The translations under genes were made by a program, and so were the position numbers. The notes beneath the pieces are model-generated. The model did not search any database. It saw only the letters and a program-made list of their open reading frames with translations, and had not been told where the DNA came from. Below, piece after piece: positions 9,536 to 18,398 of a DNA stretch of 64,000 bases (the first letter of the stretch is position 1; each line of letters opens with the position of its first letter). The stretch is from CAXXOK01 sp963666755 (lineage in GTDB: Bacteria; Bacillota; Clostridia; Christensenellales; Aristaeellaceae). The stretch spans positions 1,612,001 to 1,676,000 of the forward strand of contig CAXXGW010000009.1 in assembly GCA_963666755.2 (NCBI GenBank), in the 5' to 3' direction.

Positions 9536-9561
9536 GCACACATCAGAAGTGAGGGAACGAT

Positions 9562-10770
9562 ATGAACGAGCAGACACGCGAAATGAAGGGCAACAGCGTA
9601 AAGATCCTCAAGGAGGCCAACAAGTACCTGATCTTTCAGTGTATCATGAAGCTGGCCCCCATCTCGATTGAGGAAATCGTGCAGCACACGAAATTGAGCC
9701 GTCCTACGGTGCTCAATATCATCCGCGAGCTGACCGAGGAAGACGTGATTGTAAAAGAGGGCTTTTCCGAATCCAGCGGCGGGCGTTCCGCGGCGCTGCT
9801 GGGTTTGAACGGATCGAGCCATTTTGCGCTGGGCGTGGACTTTGAGTTTCCCATCATCCGCATGGCGATTGCCAACATGAAGGGCGAAATTCGCGCGTGG
9901 GAAAACCTCACGTATCCGCAGGATATTGAAAAGGATGCGCTGCTTGCGGATTTTTACCAGAAACTGGATGCGTTCATTGCCCACTCGGGCGTTGATAAAA
10001 ACCTGATCGACGGTGTGGGCGTGGGGCTGTCCGGCGTGGTGGATACGGTAAACGGCGTCAGCATGAACATTGAGCGCATTCACGGCTGGCACCATGTCGC
10101 CTTTCAGCAGGAGCTGGAACGCCATCTAAAGCTGCCGGTGTTCATGAAAAATGACGTACATCTGCTGGGGCTGGTGGAAAAGCGCCTGTACCTCGGCGAT
10201 GAGGTAAGCGACTTCATCTATGTGGGCTTGCGTTCCGGTATCGGCAGCATTGCCTACCAGCACAACCGCCCCATGCGGGGAGAAAAGGGCAACGCGGGGT
10301 TTATCGGCCATGCGACGCTCGACCCCCACGGGCCGCGCTGCTGCTGCGGCAGCCGTGGCTGTTTGGAAGTTTATGCGGGCAAGCTGGCGATGCTGGAGCG
10401 TTACACGGCCGAAAGCACAACCCATGAGCACGTGGACGCGGCCACGCTGGTGGCGCGCGCTAATGCCGGCGAACCGTTGGCTGTGGCGGTGCTGCGCGAC
10501 GGGGGCTTCTATTTTGGCGTGGCGCTGGCCAACCTGATTAAAACGCTGGAAATTCCCTATGTGGTCATCGGCGGCAGCCCTGAGCTGGAAAACAGCCCGT
10601 TTATGGATGCGGCGCGCCAGTCGATGGCGGATTATATCACCGAAAACCTGGGCATCAGCATCCATATCTATTATGGTCGCCTGCCCGAGGAGCAATACGC
10701 GCTGGGCGGATGCTATCTGGTGTTTGACCACCTTTTCAGCAAGCCGAAACTTGCCCTGTCCCTGGTTTGA
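9562..10770 (+). CDS. ROK-family transcriptional repressor (NagC/XylR type)
   Basis: A 402-residue regulator. Residues about 10-75 form a winged helix-turn-helix (ISIEEIVQHTKLSRPTVLNIIRELTEEDVI, then the wing GGRSAALLGLN). The rest is a ROK sugar-binding domain with GVGVGLSGVVD, KNDVHLLGLVEKR, GLRSGIGSIAYQ and the zinc cluster CCCGSRGCLEVY. It stands between the leftward mannosidase operon and its own rightward transporter operon, so it most likely represses both until mannose or a mannoside binds (inference). The start ATG 9562 follows GTGAGGGAACGAT. Confidence 0.93.
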   Translation: MNEQTREMKGNSVKILKEANKYLIFQCIMKLAPISIEEIVQHTKLSRPTVLNIIRELTEEDVIVKEGFSESSGGRSAALLGLNGSSHFALGVDFEFPIIRMAIANMKGEIRAWENLTYPQDIEKDALLADFYQKLDAFIAHSGVDKNLIDGVGVGLSGVVDTVNGVSMNIERIHGWHHVAFQQELERHLKLPVFMKNDVHLLGLVEKRLYLGDEVSDFIYVGLRSGIGSIAYQHNRPMRGEKGNAGFIGHATLDPHGPRCCCGSRGCLEVYAGKLAMLERYTAESTTHEHVDAATLVARANAGEPLAVAVLRDGGFYFGVALANLIKTLEIPYVVIGGSPELENSPFMDAARQSMADYITENLGISIHIYYGRLPEEQYALGGCYLVFDHLFSKPKLALSLV

Positions 10771-10858
10771 TGCGTCCGGAGATTCCGGCCGGGTTTCTGT
10801 GCGCATGAAATATACCCAAGCCAACCTGTATCCTATACCGTACAAAGGAGATCGAAGA

Positions 10859-12100
10859 ATGAAAAAGCTGATTTCCCTGTTGCTCACCGTTGCGCTTTTA
10901 AGTACGCTGTTCGTTTCCTTCGCATCCGCCGAGGACAAGATCACCCTCGAAATCCTGTCGCTTAAGAATGAGCAGGCGGCGCAGGATGCCTTCAACGAAA
11001 TGTTCGCGGGCTTCCAGGCGCAGTATCCCAACGTGGAGTTCAACCTCCAGTCCATGACCTCCGATCAGCTTAAAACCACGCTGCGCGCGCGTGCCGCTTC
11101 CGGCGACATGCCCGACATCGTTACCTGGATGAAGGAGTTTGAGCCGGAGTATCTGTTGGACCTGAACGGTCAGGCGTTCCTGGATAACCTGAACGCCGAT
11201 ACCGTCGCGGGCGCCAATGCCATCTACACCGACGGCATCTATGCCATGCCCATCGACAACGGCTACATCGGCATGTACTACAACAAGGACGTACTGGCCG
11301 CCAACAATGTAACCCTGCCCACCACCCTTGCCGAACTGCGTGCCGCCTGCGAAGCGCTCAAAGCCAACGGTGTAACGCCGTTTGCGACCGGCTGCCTCGA
11401 CCTGTCCGTGCCTTACATTGGCCTGATCGGCCTGTTTGCCGAGACCGTTTACGGCACCGATCCCGACTGGAGCGCCAAGCGCGATGCCGGCGAGGTCAGC
11501 TTCGCCACCAGCCCGGAGTGGAAGCAGGCCTTCGATCTGCTGAAAGAATTCGTCTATGGGTATTCCGATCTGGACAATACCTTCAACCTCAGCTATGACG
11601 ATGCGGCGGCCAAGTTTGCCACCGGCGGCGCCGCCTTCTATGTGCAGGGCAGCTGGGCGCTTTCCACCATCCGCACGGCGAACCCCGATGTGAACATGGG
11701 CCTGTGCGCCATCCCGGTGTTTGACACTGCGGATCAGGCCAAGCTCCTCGCGTTCCCGGATACGTCCCTCAGCGTGACCAAGAATGCCAAGAACCAGGAT
11801 ATGGCGCTCAAATTTCTGGAATATGTGACCAGCCAGCAGGCCGGCGAAATCTGGAGCAAAAACGTGAAGGTCTCCTCCGCCGTCAAGGGCGTGGACGTTG
11901 CGTATGATCCGATCGCGTCCGACATCAACGGCTACCTGAGCAGCGGCAAGTTCACCCCCTACGGCGACCGCGTGCTGCGCTCCGTGTTTACCGACAAGCT
12001 GTGGGAAGATTTCAGCAAGTACATGCTGGATACCGAAAGCTGGGAGCAGCTCTCCGCCGACCTTGATACCTTCTGGGACAAGGCCCGTGACGGGAAGTAA
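10859..12100 (+). CDS. CUT1 ABC transporter, sugar-binding protein
   Basis: A 413-residue extracytoplasmic solute-binding protein of the MalE-like family 1. Residues 1-23 are a signal peptide ending in an ASA-type cleavage site with no lipobox Cys. The mature part has the usual DMPDIVTWMKEFEP, GIYAMPIDNGYIGMYYNKDV and late FVYGYSDLD/AKFATGGAAFYVQGSW elements. ATG 10859 follows AAAGGAGATCGAAGA, a strong ribosome site. The gene is downstream of the ROK repressor and upstream of two permeases, so it supplies mannosides to the cytoplasmic mannosidases (inference from context). Confidence 0.92.
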   Translation: MKKLISLLLTVALLSTLFVSFASAEDKITLEILSLKNEQAAQDAFNEMFAGFQAQYPNVEFNLQSMTSDQLKTTLRARAASGDMPDIVTWMKEFEPEYLLDLNGQAFLDNLNADTVAGANAIYTDGIYAMPIDNGYIGMYYNKDVLAANNVTLPTTLAELRAACEALKANGVTPFATGCLDLSVPYIGLIGLFAETVYGTDPDWSAKRDAGEVSFATSPEWKQAFDLLKEFVYGYSDLDNTFNLSYDDAAAKFATGGAAFYVQGSWALSTIRTANPDVNMGLCAIPVFDTADQAKLLAFPDTSLSVTKNAKNQDMALKFLEYVTSQQAGEIWSKNVKVSSAVKGVDVAYDPIASDINGYLSSGKFTPYGDRVLRSVFTDKLWEDFSKYMLDTESWEQLSADLDTFWDKARDGK

Positions 12101-12123
12101 CCTCCAAACCACCGCGACCCGGC

Positions 12124-12155
12124 GTCCGGGACGGGATCAGCCTCCCGTCCCGGAC
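12124..12155 (+). terminator. Intercistronic hairpin after binding-protein gene
   Basis: A perfect 13-bp stem (GTCCGGGACGGGA at 12124-12136 with 12143-12155) and a 6-nt loop, no U-tract. It sits between the binding-protein and permease genes, so it more likely stabilises the upstream mRNA segment or attenuates than fully terminates. A second GC-rich hairpin (about 12245-12267) lies in the same 222-bp gap. Confidence 0.6.
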
Positions 12156-12322
12156 AACGTTCTGTAGAAGGGCATTTCCGCTTTTCGGGAGCGTCCGCTG
12201 CCGATATTTGCCTGCGGCACACGGAGAGCGTTCTATCCGCCGTTGCCGGCCCCCCTGCGGGCCGGAAGTGCCCGCCCTGATCGCGCATTGTGCGGCGCAA
12301 CCGTTCGAAAGGAAGCGATGCT

Positions 12323-13192
12323 ATGAACCAAAAGCGGAGGGAAGGCGCGTTTTACCTTGCCATCCTCATGCCCGCACTGTTGCTGCTGATCGTCTTTTTT
12401 GCGATCCCTGTGGTGCAGAGCCTGATCCTGTCCTTTACAGATTCCTACGGCATGAAATCCAGCTATAACTGGATCGGCTTTTCCAACTATGTCGAGGCGC
12501 TTACGGATAACAGCTTCCGCGGCACCATATCCACCACGTTTACCTATACGCTGGTTGCGGTGCTGGGAAGCAACCTGCTGGCGCTGGCGCTCGCCCTGAT
12601 GCTGGACAACCCCTTGCGCGGGCGCAACCTGCTGCGTGCGGTATTCTTCATCCCCAATATCATGAGTTTGCTGGTTGTCGGCTATGTATGGCGTTTTGTA
12701 TATACAGGCGCTTTGCCGGATTTGCTGCAATCGCTTGGGTTGCAGACAGTCGCGGTGCTGGGCAAGCCGAAAACCGTTATTTACGCGCTGGCCGCCGTCG
12801 GCATTTGGAATTGCGCGGGCTATTACATGGTGATTTACCTTTCCGCCTTACAGGGCATTTCGGAAGATTTGTTGGAAGCCGCCCGCATTGACGGCGCCAA
12901 CGCCTTTTACGTTCTTCGGGATATCAAATTGCCGTTGCTGGCGCCCACGATCATCACCTGCCTGATTCTGTCGGTCGCGACGCACATGAAAACCTTTGAA
13001 ATTCCCTATACCATGACGTCGGGTGGGCCTGCGGGCGCGTCTATGACCATGGTGCTTAAAATATACAACACCGCGTTTAACGCCAACCGCACCGGCTACG
13101 CCACGGCGCAATCCACCATTCTGTTTGTCCTGATCGCCGTGATCTCGTTCATCCTGAACGGCATGATGCGAAAAAGGGAGGCGAAGCTGTGA
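12323..13192 (+). CDS. CUT1 ABC transporter permease, MalF-like
   Basis: A 289-residue inner-membrane protein with six predicted membrane segments. The EAA loop EAARIDGANAFYVLRDIKLP would dock on the ATPase. ATG 12323 is preferred over an upstream in-frame start because GAAAGGAAGCG precedes it and the protein then begins with a typical positively charged N-terminus (MNQKRREG) before TM1. The stop overlaps the next permease start. No ATPase gene is in the operon, so a shared MsmK/MsmX-type ATPase encoded elsewhere is expected. Confidence 0.93.
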   Translation: MNQKRREGAFYLAILMPALLLLIVFFAIPVVQSLILSFTDSYGMKSSYNWIGFSNYVEALTDNSFRGTISTTFTYTLVAVLGSNLLALALALMLDNPLRGRNLLRAVFFIPNIMSLLVVGYVWRFVYTGALPDLLQSLGLQTVAVLGKPKTVIYALAAVGIWNCAGYYMVIYLSALQGISEDLLEAARIDGANAFYVLRDIKLPLLAPTIITCLILSVATHMKTFEIPYTMTSGGPAGASMTMVLKIYNTAFNANRTGYATAQSTILFVLIAVISFILNGMMRKREAKL

Positions 13193-14028
13193 TGAAGCAT
13201 CCCCATACCGGTAAGAAAACCAAGTGGGCACAGGGGATTGTAATTTGGCTGCTGGCAATCCTGTTTGCCGCACCGCTGTATTTTGTTCTGCTCAACTCGT
13301 TCAAAACCAAAAGCGAGATTATGGTTTCCGCCCTCAGCCTGCCGACGGGCTTTATGACGGATAACTACGCCAAGGTGCTCGGCGACAACTTCTTTACTTC
13401 GTCCTTCCTGACCAGCGTTGGCATGGTGATCTGCACCACCTCGCTCACCTGTCTGGTGGCGGCGTTGGCGGGTTATGCGCTGGCGCGCTGGAAAAGCCGC
13501 TTTGCCAACGGTCTGACGCTCCTGATCATGTCTACCCTGTTTGTGCCTTTTCAGGTTTACATGGTGGCGCTGATTATCATTGTGAAGCAGATCGGCCTCA
13601 CCGGAAACCTGCTGGGCTTGCTGCTGGTGTATATCGCGCTGGGCATGCCGGTGCCCATCTTCCTGTCACGCAGTTACATCAAGGGCATGTCCACGGAAAT
13701 TGAGGAAGCCGCGACCATCGACGGTTGCACCCGGCTGCGCATGTTTTTTTCCATCGTGCTGCCGCTGATGCGGCCGGTTATGGCAACCATCGCCGTGCTA
13801 AACGCGCTTTGGGTATGGGGCGAATTTCTGGTTGCCTTCCTCATCTACGGCACGCAGAAACCGATGACGTTGCCGGTATCCCAACAGTATTTCTTTGGCA
13901 CGTACAGCAACCAGTGGAACCTGATCCTGGCCGGCTTTGTGATTTCCACCGTGCCGATTGTGCTGTTTTACATCGCCATGCAAAAGCATATCGTGAAAGG
14001 CATCACGGCGGGCGCGGTCAAGGGCTGA
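13189..14028 (+). CDS. CUT1 ABC transporter permease, MalG-like
   Basis: A 279-residue permease beginning with GTG 13189, or with the adjacent ATG 13192, both overlapping the upstream stop. It has six predicted membrane helices and the EAA motif EEAATIDGCTRLRMFFSIVLP at about residues 166-186. It pairs with the MalF-like permease upstream to form the heterodimeric channel of the mannoside importer. Confidence 0.93.
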   Translation: MMKHPHTGKKTKWAQGIVIWLLAILFAAPLYFVLLNSFKTKSEIMVSALSLPTGFMTDNYAKVLGDNFFTSSFLTSVGMVICTTSLTCLVAALAGYALARWKSRFANGLTLLIMSTLFVPFQVYMVALIIIVKQIGLTGNLLGLLLVYIALGMPVPIFLSRSYIKGMSTEIEEAATIDGCTRLRMFFSIVLPLMRPVMATIAVLNALWVWGEFLVAFLIYGTQKPMTLPVSQQYFFGTYSNQWNLILAGFVISTVPIVLFYIAMQKHIVKGITAGAVKG

Positions 14029-14070
14029 GCCCAACCCCAGGGAACGACACGGAACAGGAGCGTTGCAAGC

Positions 14071-14739
14071 GTGTTAACCAGTAAAATTTCCCCTTCGATG
14101 ATGTGCGCGGATTTTCTGCAACTGGAAAAGCAGCTGGCGGAGATGCGGGCAAGCGGGGTGGAATACCTGCATGTGGATATCATGGACGGTGAGTTTGTTC
14201 CGAACTACGCACTGGGGGTCGATTTCTGCAAGCAACTGCATGCGCTGTCCCCCATTCCGCTGGACATTCACCTGATGGTGGCGCAGCCGGAGGCAAAGCT
14301 GCGCTGGTTTCCCATCCGCGAGGGCGATTATGTGGCTGTGCATTACGAGGCGGGTTATCACATCAACCGTTCGCTACAAACCATCCGCGACCTTGGCGGC
14401 AAGCCAATGCTTGCCCTCAACCCCGGAACGCCCGCCGAGGTGCTGCACTACCTGACCGCCGAAGTGGACGGCGTGCTCGTGATGGCGGTCAACCCCGGTT
14501 TTGCGGGGCAGAAGTACATCCCCGCGACAACGGGAAAAATTACAGATGTGCGGCGGTTGCTGGATGCGGCCGGTCGGCTGGACGCGGACATTGAGGTGGA
14601 CGGCAACGTAAGCCTGCCCAATGCGCGCATCATGCGCGCGGCAGGCGCGAACATTTTTGTGGCCGGTACTAGCAGCGCGTTCTTGCAGGACGGCATCTTA
14701 GGCAAACATCTGGAGGAGTTGCGGGCAACTTGCCAATAA
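14071..14739 (+). CDS. Ribulose-phosphate 3-epimerase family enzyme (Rpe/AlsE-like)
   Basis: A 222-residue TIM barrel with the family signatures ISPSMMCADFLQLEKQL, YLHVDIMDGEFVPNYALG, DIHLMVAQPE, VLVMAVNPGFAGQ and EVDGNVSLPNA. The metal-binding His/Asp residues are in HVDIMDG and EVDGN. It starts with GTG 14071. It could be a pentulose-5-phosphate epimerase, but its place at the end of a hexoside operon and its FVPNYALG loop fit hexulose-6-phosphate epimerases such as AlsE (inference). Substrate needs assay. Confidence 0.85.
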   Translation: MLTSKISPSMMCADFLQLEKQLAEMRASGVEYLHVDIMDGEFVPNYALGVDFCKQLHALSPIPLDIHLMVAQPEAKLRWFPIREGDYVAVHYEAGYHINRSLQTIRDLGGKPMLALNPGTPAEVLHYLTAEVDGVLVMAVNPGFAGQKYIPATTGKITDVRRLLDAAGRLDADIEVDGNVSLPNARIMRAAGANIFVAGTSSAFLQDGILGKHLEELRATCQ

Positions 14740-14844
14740 TGCGAGGCCTGGGCATGCGCCGCGGCTGTCGGTGGCGCTAAGAAGGATATCGCATTGCATA
14801 GGTATGGCGTTCAGACGTCGATGCCACTGTTCCGATCAGAAAAA

Positions 14845-14884
14845 GGGGCGCAGCCCGATCTTCCCACCGATCGGGTCGCACCCC
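14845..14884 (+). other. Long hairpin downstream of the epimerase gene
   Basis: CCCGATC (14854-14860) pairs with GATCGGG (14869-14875) across an 8-nt loop, and outer GGGG/CCCC arms extend the stem. It precedes the intrinsic terminator and may be a processing or stability element. No riboswitch class is recognised. Confidence 0.4.
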
Positions 14885-14898
14885 GGACAAACACCCCG

Positions 14899-14926
14899 GA
14901 GCCTGTACACAGGCTCTCTTTTTATT
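14899..14926 (+). terminator. Intrinsic terminator of the transporter operon
   Basis: Stem GAGCCTGT (14899-14906) pairs with ACAGGCTC (14909-14916), effectively a 7-bp stem with a TACA loop, followed by TCTTTTTATTT. It ends the rightward mannoside operon, and the convergent cupin gene ends at 14922. Confidence 0.85.
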
Positions 14927-15290
14927 TGGACATCTCCTGCGCCCAGTGATCCACAATCATGTTGGGCGCATACACAAACATCACGTGCATTTCTTCCTTG
15001 CCCGTATTCACCAGCCTGTGCGGCTCCCCTGAAGGAATAAACACGCAGTCATAGGGTTTCACCTGCTGCGTTTCCCCGGCAACCGTCACTTCTCCGGTTC
15101 CCCTGAGGATCGTATAGCTTTCAACCGTCTCATGTTCATGCGGGGGAACCTCGCCGTTGGGGTGAATCATCACATAGCCCTGACAGAACTTTTCGCCTGT
15201 GATTGCGCCATTTTGGCCGATTACCACACGCGTACGCCTTCCGGCCGGAAACTCCGTACCTTCGATTTCAAGAATATTCACTTTTTGCAT
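14922..15290 (-). CDS. Small cupin-domain protein
   Basis: A 122-residue single-domain cupin. The first cupin motif is PHEHETVESYTILRGTGEVTV, and the second is YDCVFIPSGEPHRLVNTG. The His residues (PHEHE and PHRL) would bind one metal. No catalytic domain is fused. It is the last gene of the leftward TRAP operon, 32 bp after the LacI regulator. Stand-alone cupins in sugar-acid clusters are often isomerases or ligand sensors (family knowledge). The role here is unknown. Confidence 0.85.
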   Translation of the reverse strand: MQKVNILEIEGTEFPAGRRTRVVIGQNGAITGEKFCQGYVMIHPNGEVPPHEHETVESYTILRGTGEVTVAGETQQVKPYDCVFIPSGEPHRLVNTGKEEMHVMFVYAPNMIVDHWAQEMSK

Positions 15291-15322
15291 GCGCTTTCTC
15301 CTTTTATCCTATCCTTAAGGGT

Positions 15323-16330
15323 TTATACGTTCAAATGAAGGTCTCTGACCGAATCGCGCTCCACCAGCTTAGCCTTGTAGTAGGTCATGGAGCCCTGCCC
15401 GAATTCGCGGGTCGTGATCTGATACAGCAGGTTATTGAAGATGATTTTGAGCGTATCGTAGGTGGCGTGGCGTATGGTCGTCAGCGGGGGCGCCATATAT
15501 TTCGCCGTGGGGATATCGTCAAACCCGATCACGGAGACATCCTCCGGAATTTTGAGCCCCAGATCATAGATGCCGCGGTACACGCTGAGGGCCATATTGT
15601 CGTTGAAAATGAAAATTGCCGTCGGTCGGTCTGCTTTTTGCAATAGCTCGATCGTCCTGTTGTAGACTTCCTCTTCGGTCTGCAGCTCTTTGGCCATATA
15701 GGCTTTATATTCCGTAATGCCAAACTCGTCGAACGCTTTCAAGCAGCCGCCCAGCCTCTCCTCGTTATACTGACGGTGCGTATTGTTCATATAGATGGAG
15801 ATTTTCCGATGCCCCTTCTCAATCAGGTACCGAACCGCCAGATACGTCGCTTCCCCATTGTTGATATTGATACACGGGGCGTTGATATCAAACGTTCGGT
15901 TGATGATGACCATCGGGATGCTGTTGGCATATTCGCTGACAAAATCAACGCTTTCCGTCGAGGGAACGTACAGAATTCCATCGACGCAAAGGTGTTGCAG
16001 CACTTTAAAGTAGTTTTTCTCCCGCTCCAGGTCGCCCTGCGCATCGCACAGGATAATGGAATACTCCGATACCAGCGCCAGGTCTTCCAGCGTTTTTACA
16101 ATCTGCGGATAGTAGGGGTTTACAATATCGGGTATGATTAAGCCAATCAGGCGTGTGCCGCCGGATTTTTGAATCCGCGCCGTCATGTTGGGTTTATAGT
16201 TCAGCTGTTTGACAGCCAGCATCACTTTTTTGCGCGTTTCCGCATCCACATAGGAATTCCCCGTTAAAGTTCTGGATACCGTGCTCGGAGAGACTCCGGA
16301 TAGTTTTGCCACATCCTTAATCCCCGCCAT
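15323..16330 (-). CDS. LacI-family transcriptional regulator
   Basis: A 335-residue repressor. Residues 1-55 are the LacI helix-turn-helix and hinge (IKDVAKLSGVSPSTVSRTLTG, YVDAETRKKVMLAVKQLNYKPN). The remainder is a periplasmic-binding-protein-like effector domain (RLIGLIIPDIVNPYYPQIV, IGFDDIPTAKYMAPPLTTIRH). It has a strong ribosome site (GGAAAGGGGGAGGACA). It is encoded inside the TRAP operon, so it probably controls that operon through the inverted repeat at 22933-22946 downstream of the promoter (inference). The effector is probably the imported acid or its product. Confidence 0.94.
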   Translation of the reverse strand: MAGIKDVAKLSGVSPSTVSRTLTGNSYVDAETRKKVMLAVKQLNYKPNMTARIQKSGGTRLIGLIIPDIVNPYYPQIVKTLEDLALVSEYSIILCDAQGDLEREKNYFKVLQHLCVDGILYVPSTESVDFVSEYANSIPMVIINRTFDINAPCININNGEATYLAVRYLIEKGHRKISIYMNNTHRQYNEERLGGCLKAFDEFGITEYKAYMAKELQTEEEVYNRTIELLQKADRPTAIFIFNDNMALSVYRGIYDLGLKIPEDVSVIGFDDIPTAKYMAPPLTTIRHATYDTLKIIFNNLLYQITTREFGQGSMTYYKAKLVERDSVRDLHLNV

Positions 16331-16401
16331 TGTCCTCCCCCTTTCCGATCATGCTTGTGACTCATACATGAGTTTAAGGCGCGCTGGGCTTCGCAGCCGC
16401 T

Positions 16402-18396
16402 TCAGGAAAATATGTTTCCGTCCGCGTACTTCTGCCAGACTGTTTCAAACCATTGGTCGTTTTCCGGCATCGGTCGCACGGGGCGCCACCAGACCCGGCA
16501 GGCTTCCTGCGCCGCATCATAACGGATTTCCTGTATCTGGCTTGTGTTCGGATTCTCCGTGCAATTTCGGAAGCACTCATCGGTGCCGTCGTGTGCCAAT
16601 TTGCCGAATTGATTATACACCAAATAAGAATTTCTGGATATGCCGGATTGCAGAATATAATCCTCAATCGCTTTCAAATACACATATTGCGCGGTGATGA
16701 GCTCCAATAATCGGAACAGATCGGGCAGGTTTTTAGTGTCTGAAAGCGCATGGTTGGCAAGCACAAACCGACGCTGATCCCGATTTTCTTGCAGCGCGGT
16801 TCTGATCCCCTCCAATGTGCGAATAAACGAGCCGTAGCGGCTCATGCGCGCGCGCAGCAGTTCCAGCTCCTGCCTGACATCGATCGGAGCATTTCCCGGG
16901 GTGGCAACCGCCTCATCGGCAAAGCGGATCACCTGCTCAATGTCCGAAGCGTGTTCCGCCAGAAATTCCGGCCTCTGTCGCGCTTCTTCCCGGTAGTGCC
17001 GGGTAATGTACTGCGCCGCTCTGAGCCCGCCGACCTGCCCCGCGTTCAACGCAGACCCGCCCGGCCTGTATACCCCGTGGCTGCCGTTCACCTCGCCCAC
17101 GGGGAACAGGTGCCTGATTTCACTCTCCCACCAGGCGTTGCCCGCAATACCCCCGTTGTTATGCTGCGCGCAGACCGAAATTTCCAATCTCTCCTGTGCC
17201 AGATCGATGCCGTGATCCCGGTACACCGTAATGGCGGCAGGGTTGATTTTCGCCAACCGTTCATAAGGGGTTTGCTGCAGGGCGTTACAGTTGACCAGGT
17301 ATTGACGCGCCTCCTCCGATAAGCCGCTGAAATCTACACAGCCATTGGGTTCCAGCGCTTTGGAATTATGGATGAAATCCATATAAACATGCCGGTTCTT
17401 GAGCATCTCCTCCTGATAGATCAGAATATCAATCAGGGAGGAGCCTTCCCCGGCAATTTTCAAGGGGTCAAACGGCCACTGATACCCCTTCAGAAACACC
17501 GCGTTGATCATCTGTTCGGGCGTGCTGAAAACGTCCAGCAGAAACTCTCGCTCGTCTCCGCCGTCGGCATCGACGGACAGATAGCGCGGCAGGCATTGCT
17601 GAAAGGAGCCCGAAAGGTTCCACCTGAACTTTACAGAGGCGATGCCGTATTGCGATTCGGTCAGGTTCTTCCCCGTGGCGCCGGCATCGAACAGTAAACC
17701 GCTGCCTCCATTCTGCGCATACGGATACACGCTGCGCTGGTACATGCCAGCTTCGCCGCCCGTAGCCCAGATCACATTGGTTGCGGAAAACAGCGTAAAG
17801 CGCTTCTCCGCGCAATCCAGCTGCGCCTGATTGAGCGCTACAAGGCCCGTAACGCGCTTTCCGTCGCCATCCTCCGCCGTCAGCAGTTTCACGGCCAGAT
17901 GCTTATCATAAATCGCAATTTGAAGGTCGAGGCATCTCTCTTTCAAGGCCATGGTCATGTATTTAGAGGTGTAGGGGCCTGCCGAGGTGCCGCGTTCCAT
18001 GGGATCGTGATCCGTTTTGTAACCAATGTATTCGCCGCTGTCGTTGGTCGGAAACGGCACGCCCAATTCCACCAGATGAAAGAAGGAACGAACGGAGCCA
18101 GCCGCTTCCGCAAACGCGATGTCTCCATCCACACAGCCGCCGTCAAACAACGTTTGCGCCATGCTGAGGACGCTGTCCATTTTTCTGCCGCCGAGCGACA
18201 GCTTATAATAAGTTTGCTTATCGGAGCCGGTGTTTCTGGAAGTGCCGCGGTTGATTCCTTCCGTGACGATGGCAATCTCCCTTTGCCCCATCTCATGCAG
18301 GCGGAGCGCCGCGTTCAACCCTGCAGCACCGCTGCCCACGATGATGGTATTGTAGCGAAGGAAGGGTAGATTCTTAAAATCCATATGCTTCCCCAT
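16402..18396 (-). CDS. FAD-dependent dehydrogenase, fumarate reductase/aspartate oxidase-like flavoprotein
   Basis: About 664 residues. The N-terminal dinucleotide-binding motif is TIIVGSGAAGLNAALRLHE, and the late FAD-binding motif is GEVNGSHGVYRPGGSALNAGQVGGLRAAQ, which is typical of the FrdA/NadB superfamily. No signal peptide or membrane segment is present. Start choice is uncertain: ATG 18396 lies 3 nt after the upstream SDR stop, TTG 18402 would overlap that stop, and ATG 18384 is preceded by GGGGAAG. It probably oxidises a hydroxy-acid or amino-acid-like substrate brought in by the TRAP transporter. The substrate cannot be read from sequence. Confidence 0.88.
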   Translation of the reverse strand: MGKHMDFKNLPFLRYNTIIVGSGAAGLNAALRLHEMGQREIAIVTEGINRGTSRNTGSDKQTYYKLSLGGRKMDSVLSMAQTLFDGGCVDGDIAFAEAAGSVRSFFHLVELGVPFPTNDSGEYIGYKTDHDPMERGTSAGPYTSKYMTMALKERCLDLQIAIYDKHLAVKLLTAEDGDGKRVTGLVALNQAQLDCAEKRFTLFSATNVIWATGGEAGMYQRSVYPYAQNGGSGLLFDAGATGKNLTESQYGIASVKFRWNLSGSFQQCLPRYLSVDADGGDEREFLLDVFSTPEQMINAVFLKGYQWPFDPLKIAGEGSSLIDILIYQEEMLKNRHVYMDFIHNSKALEPNGCVDFSGLSEEARQYLVNCNALQQTPYERLAKINPAAITVYRDHGIDLAQERLEISVCAQHNNGGIAGNAWWESEIRHLFPVGEVNGSHGVYRPGGSALNAGQVGGLRAAQYITRHYREEARQRPEFLAEHASDIEQVIRFADEAVATPGNAPIDVRQELELLRARMSRYGSFIRTLEGIRTALQENRDQRRFVLANHALSDTKNLPDLFRLLELITAQYVYLKAIEDYILQSGISRNSYLVYNQFGKLAHDGTDECFRNCTENPNTSQIQEIRYDAAQEACRVWWRPVRPMPENDQWFETVWQKYADGNIFS

Positions 18397-18398
18397 TT

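Noticed and set aside
14845..14884. Possible riboswitch or T-box before the terminator at 14899
   Set aside because: It follows a coding gene and precedes convergent transcription rather than a downstream sense gene, and no conserved riboswitch core was recognised.
16360..16373. ACTCATACATGAGT inverted repeat before the LacI gene
   Set aside because: It lies in a 70-bp intercistronic gap without promoter hexamers and does not match the operator at 22933, so likely chance.
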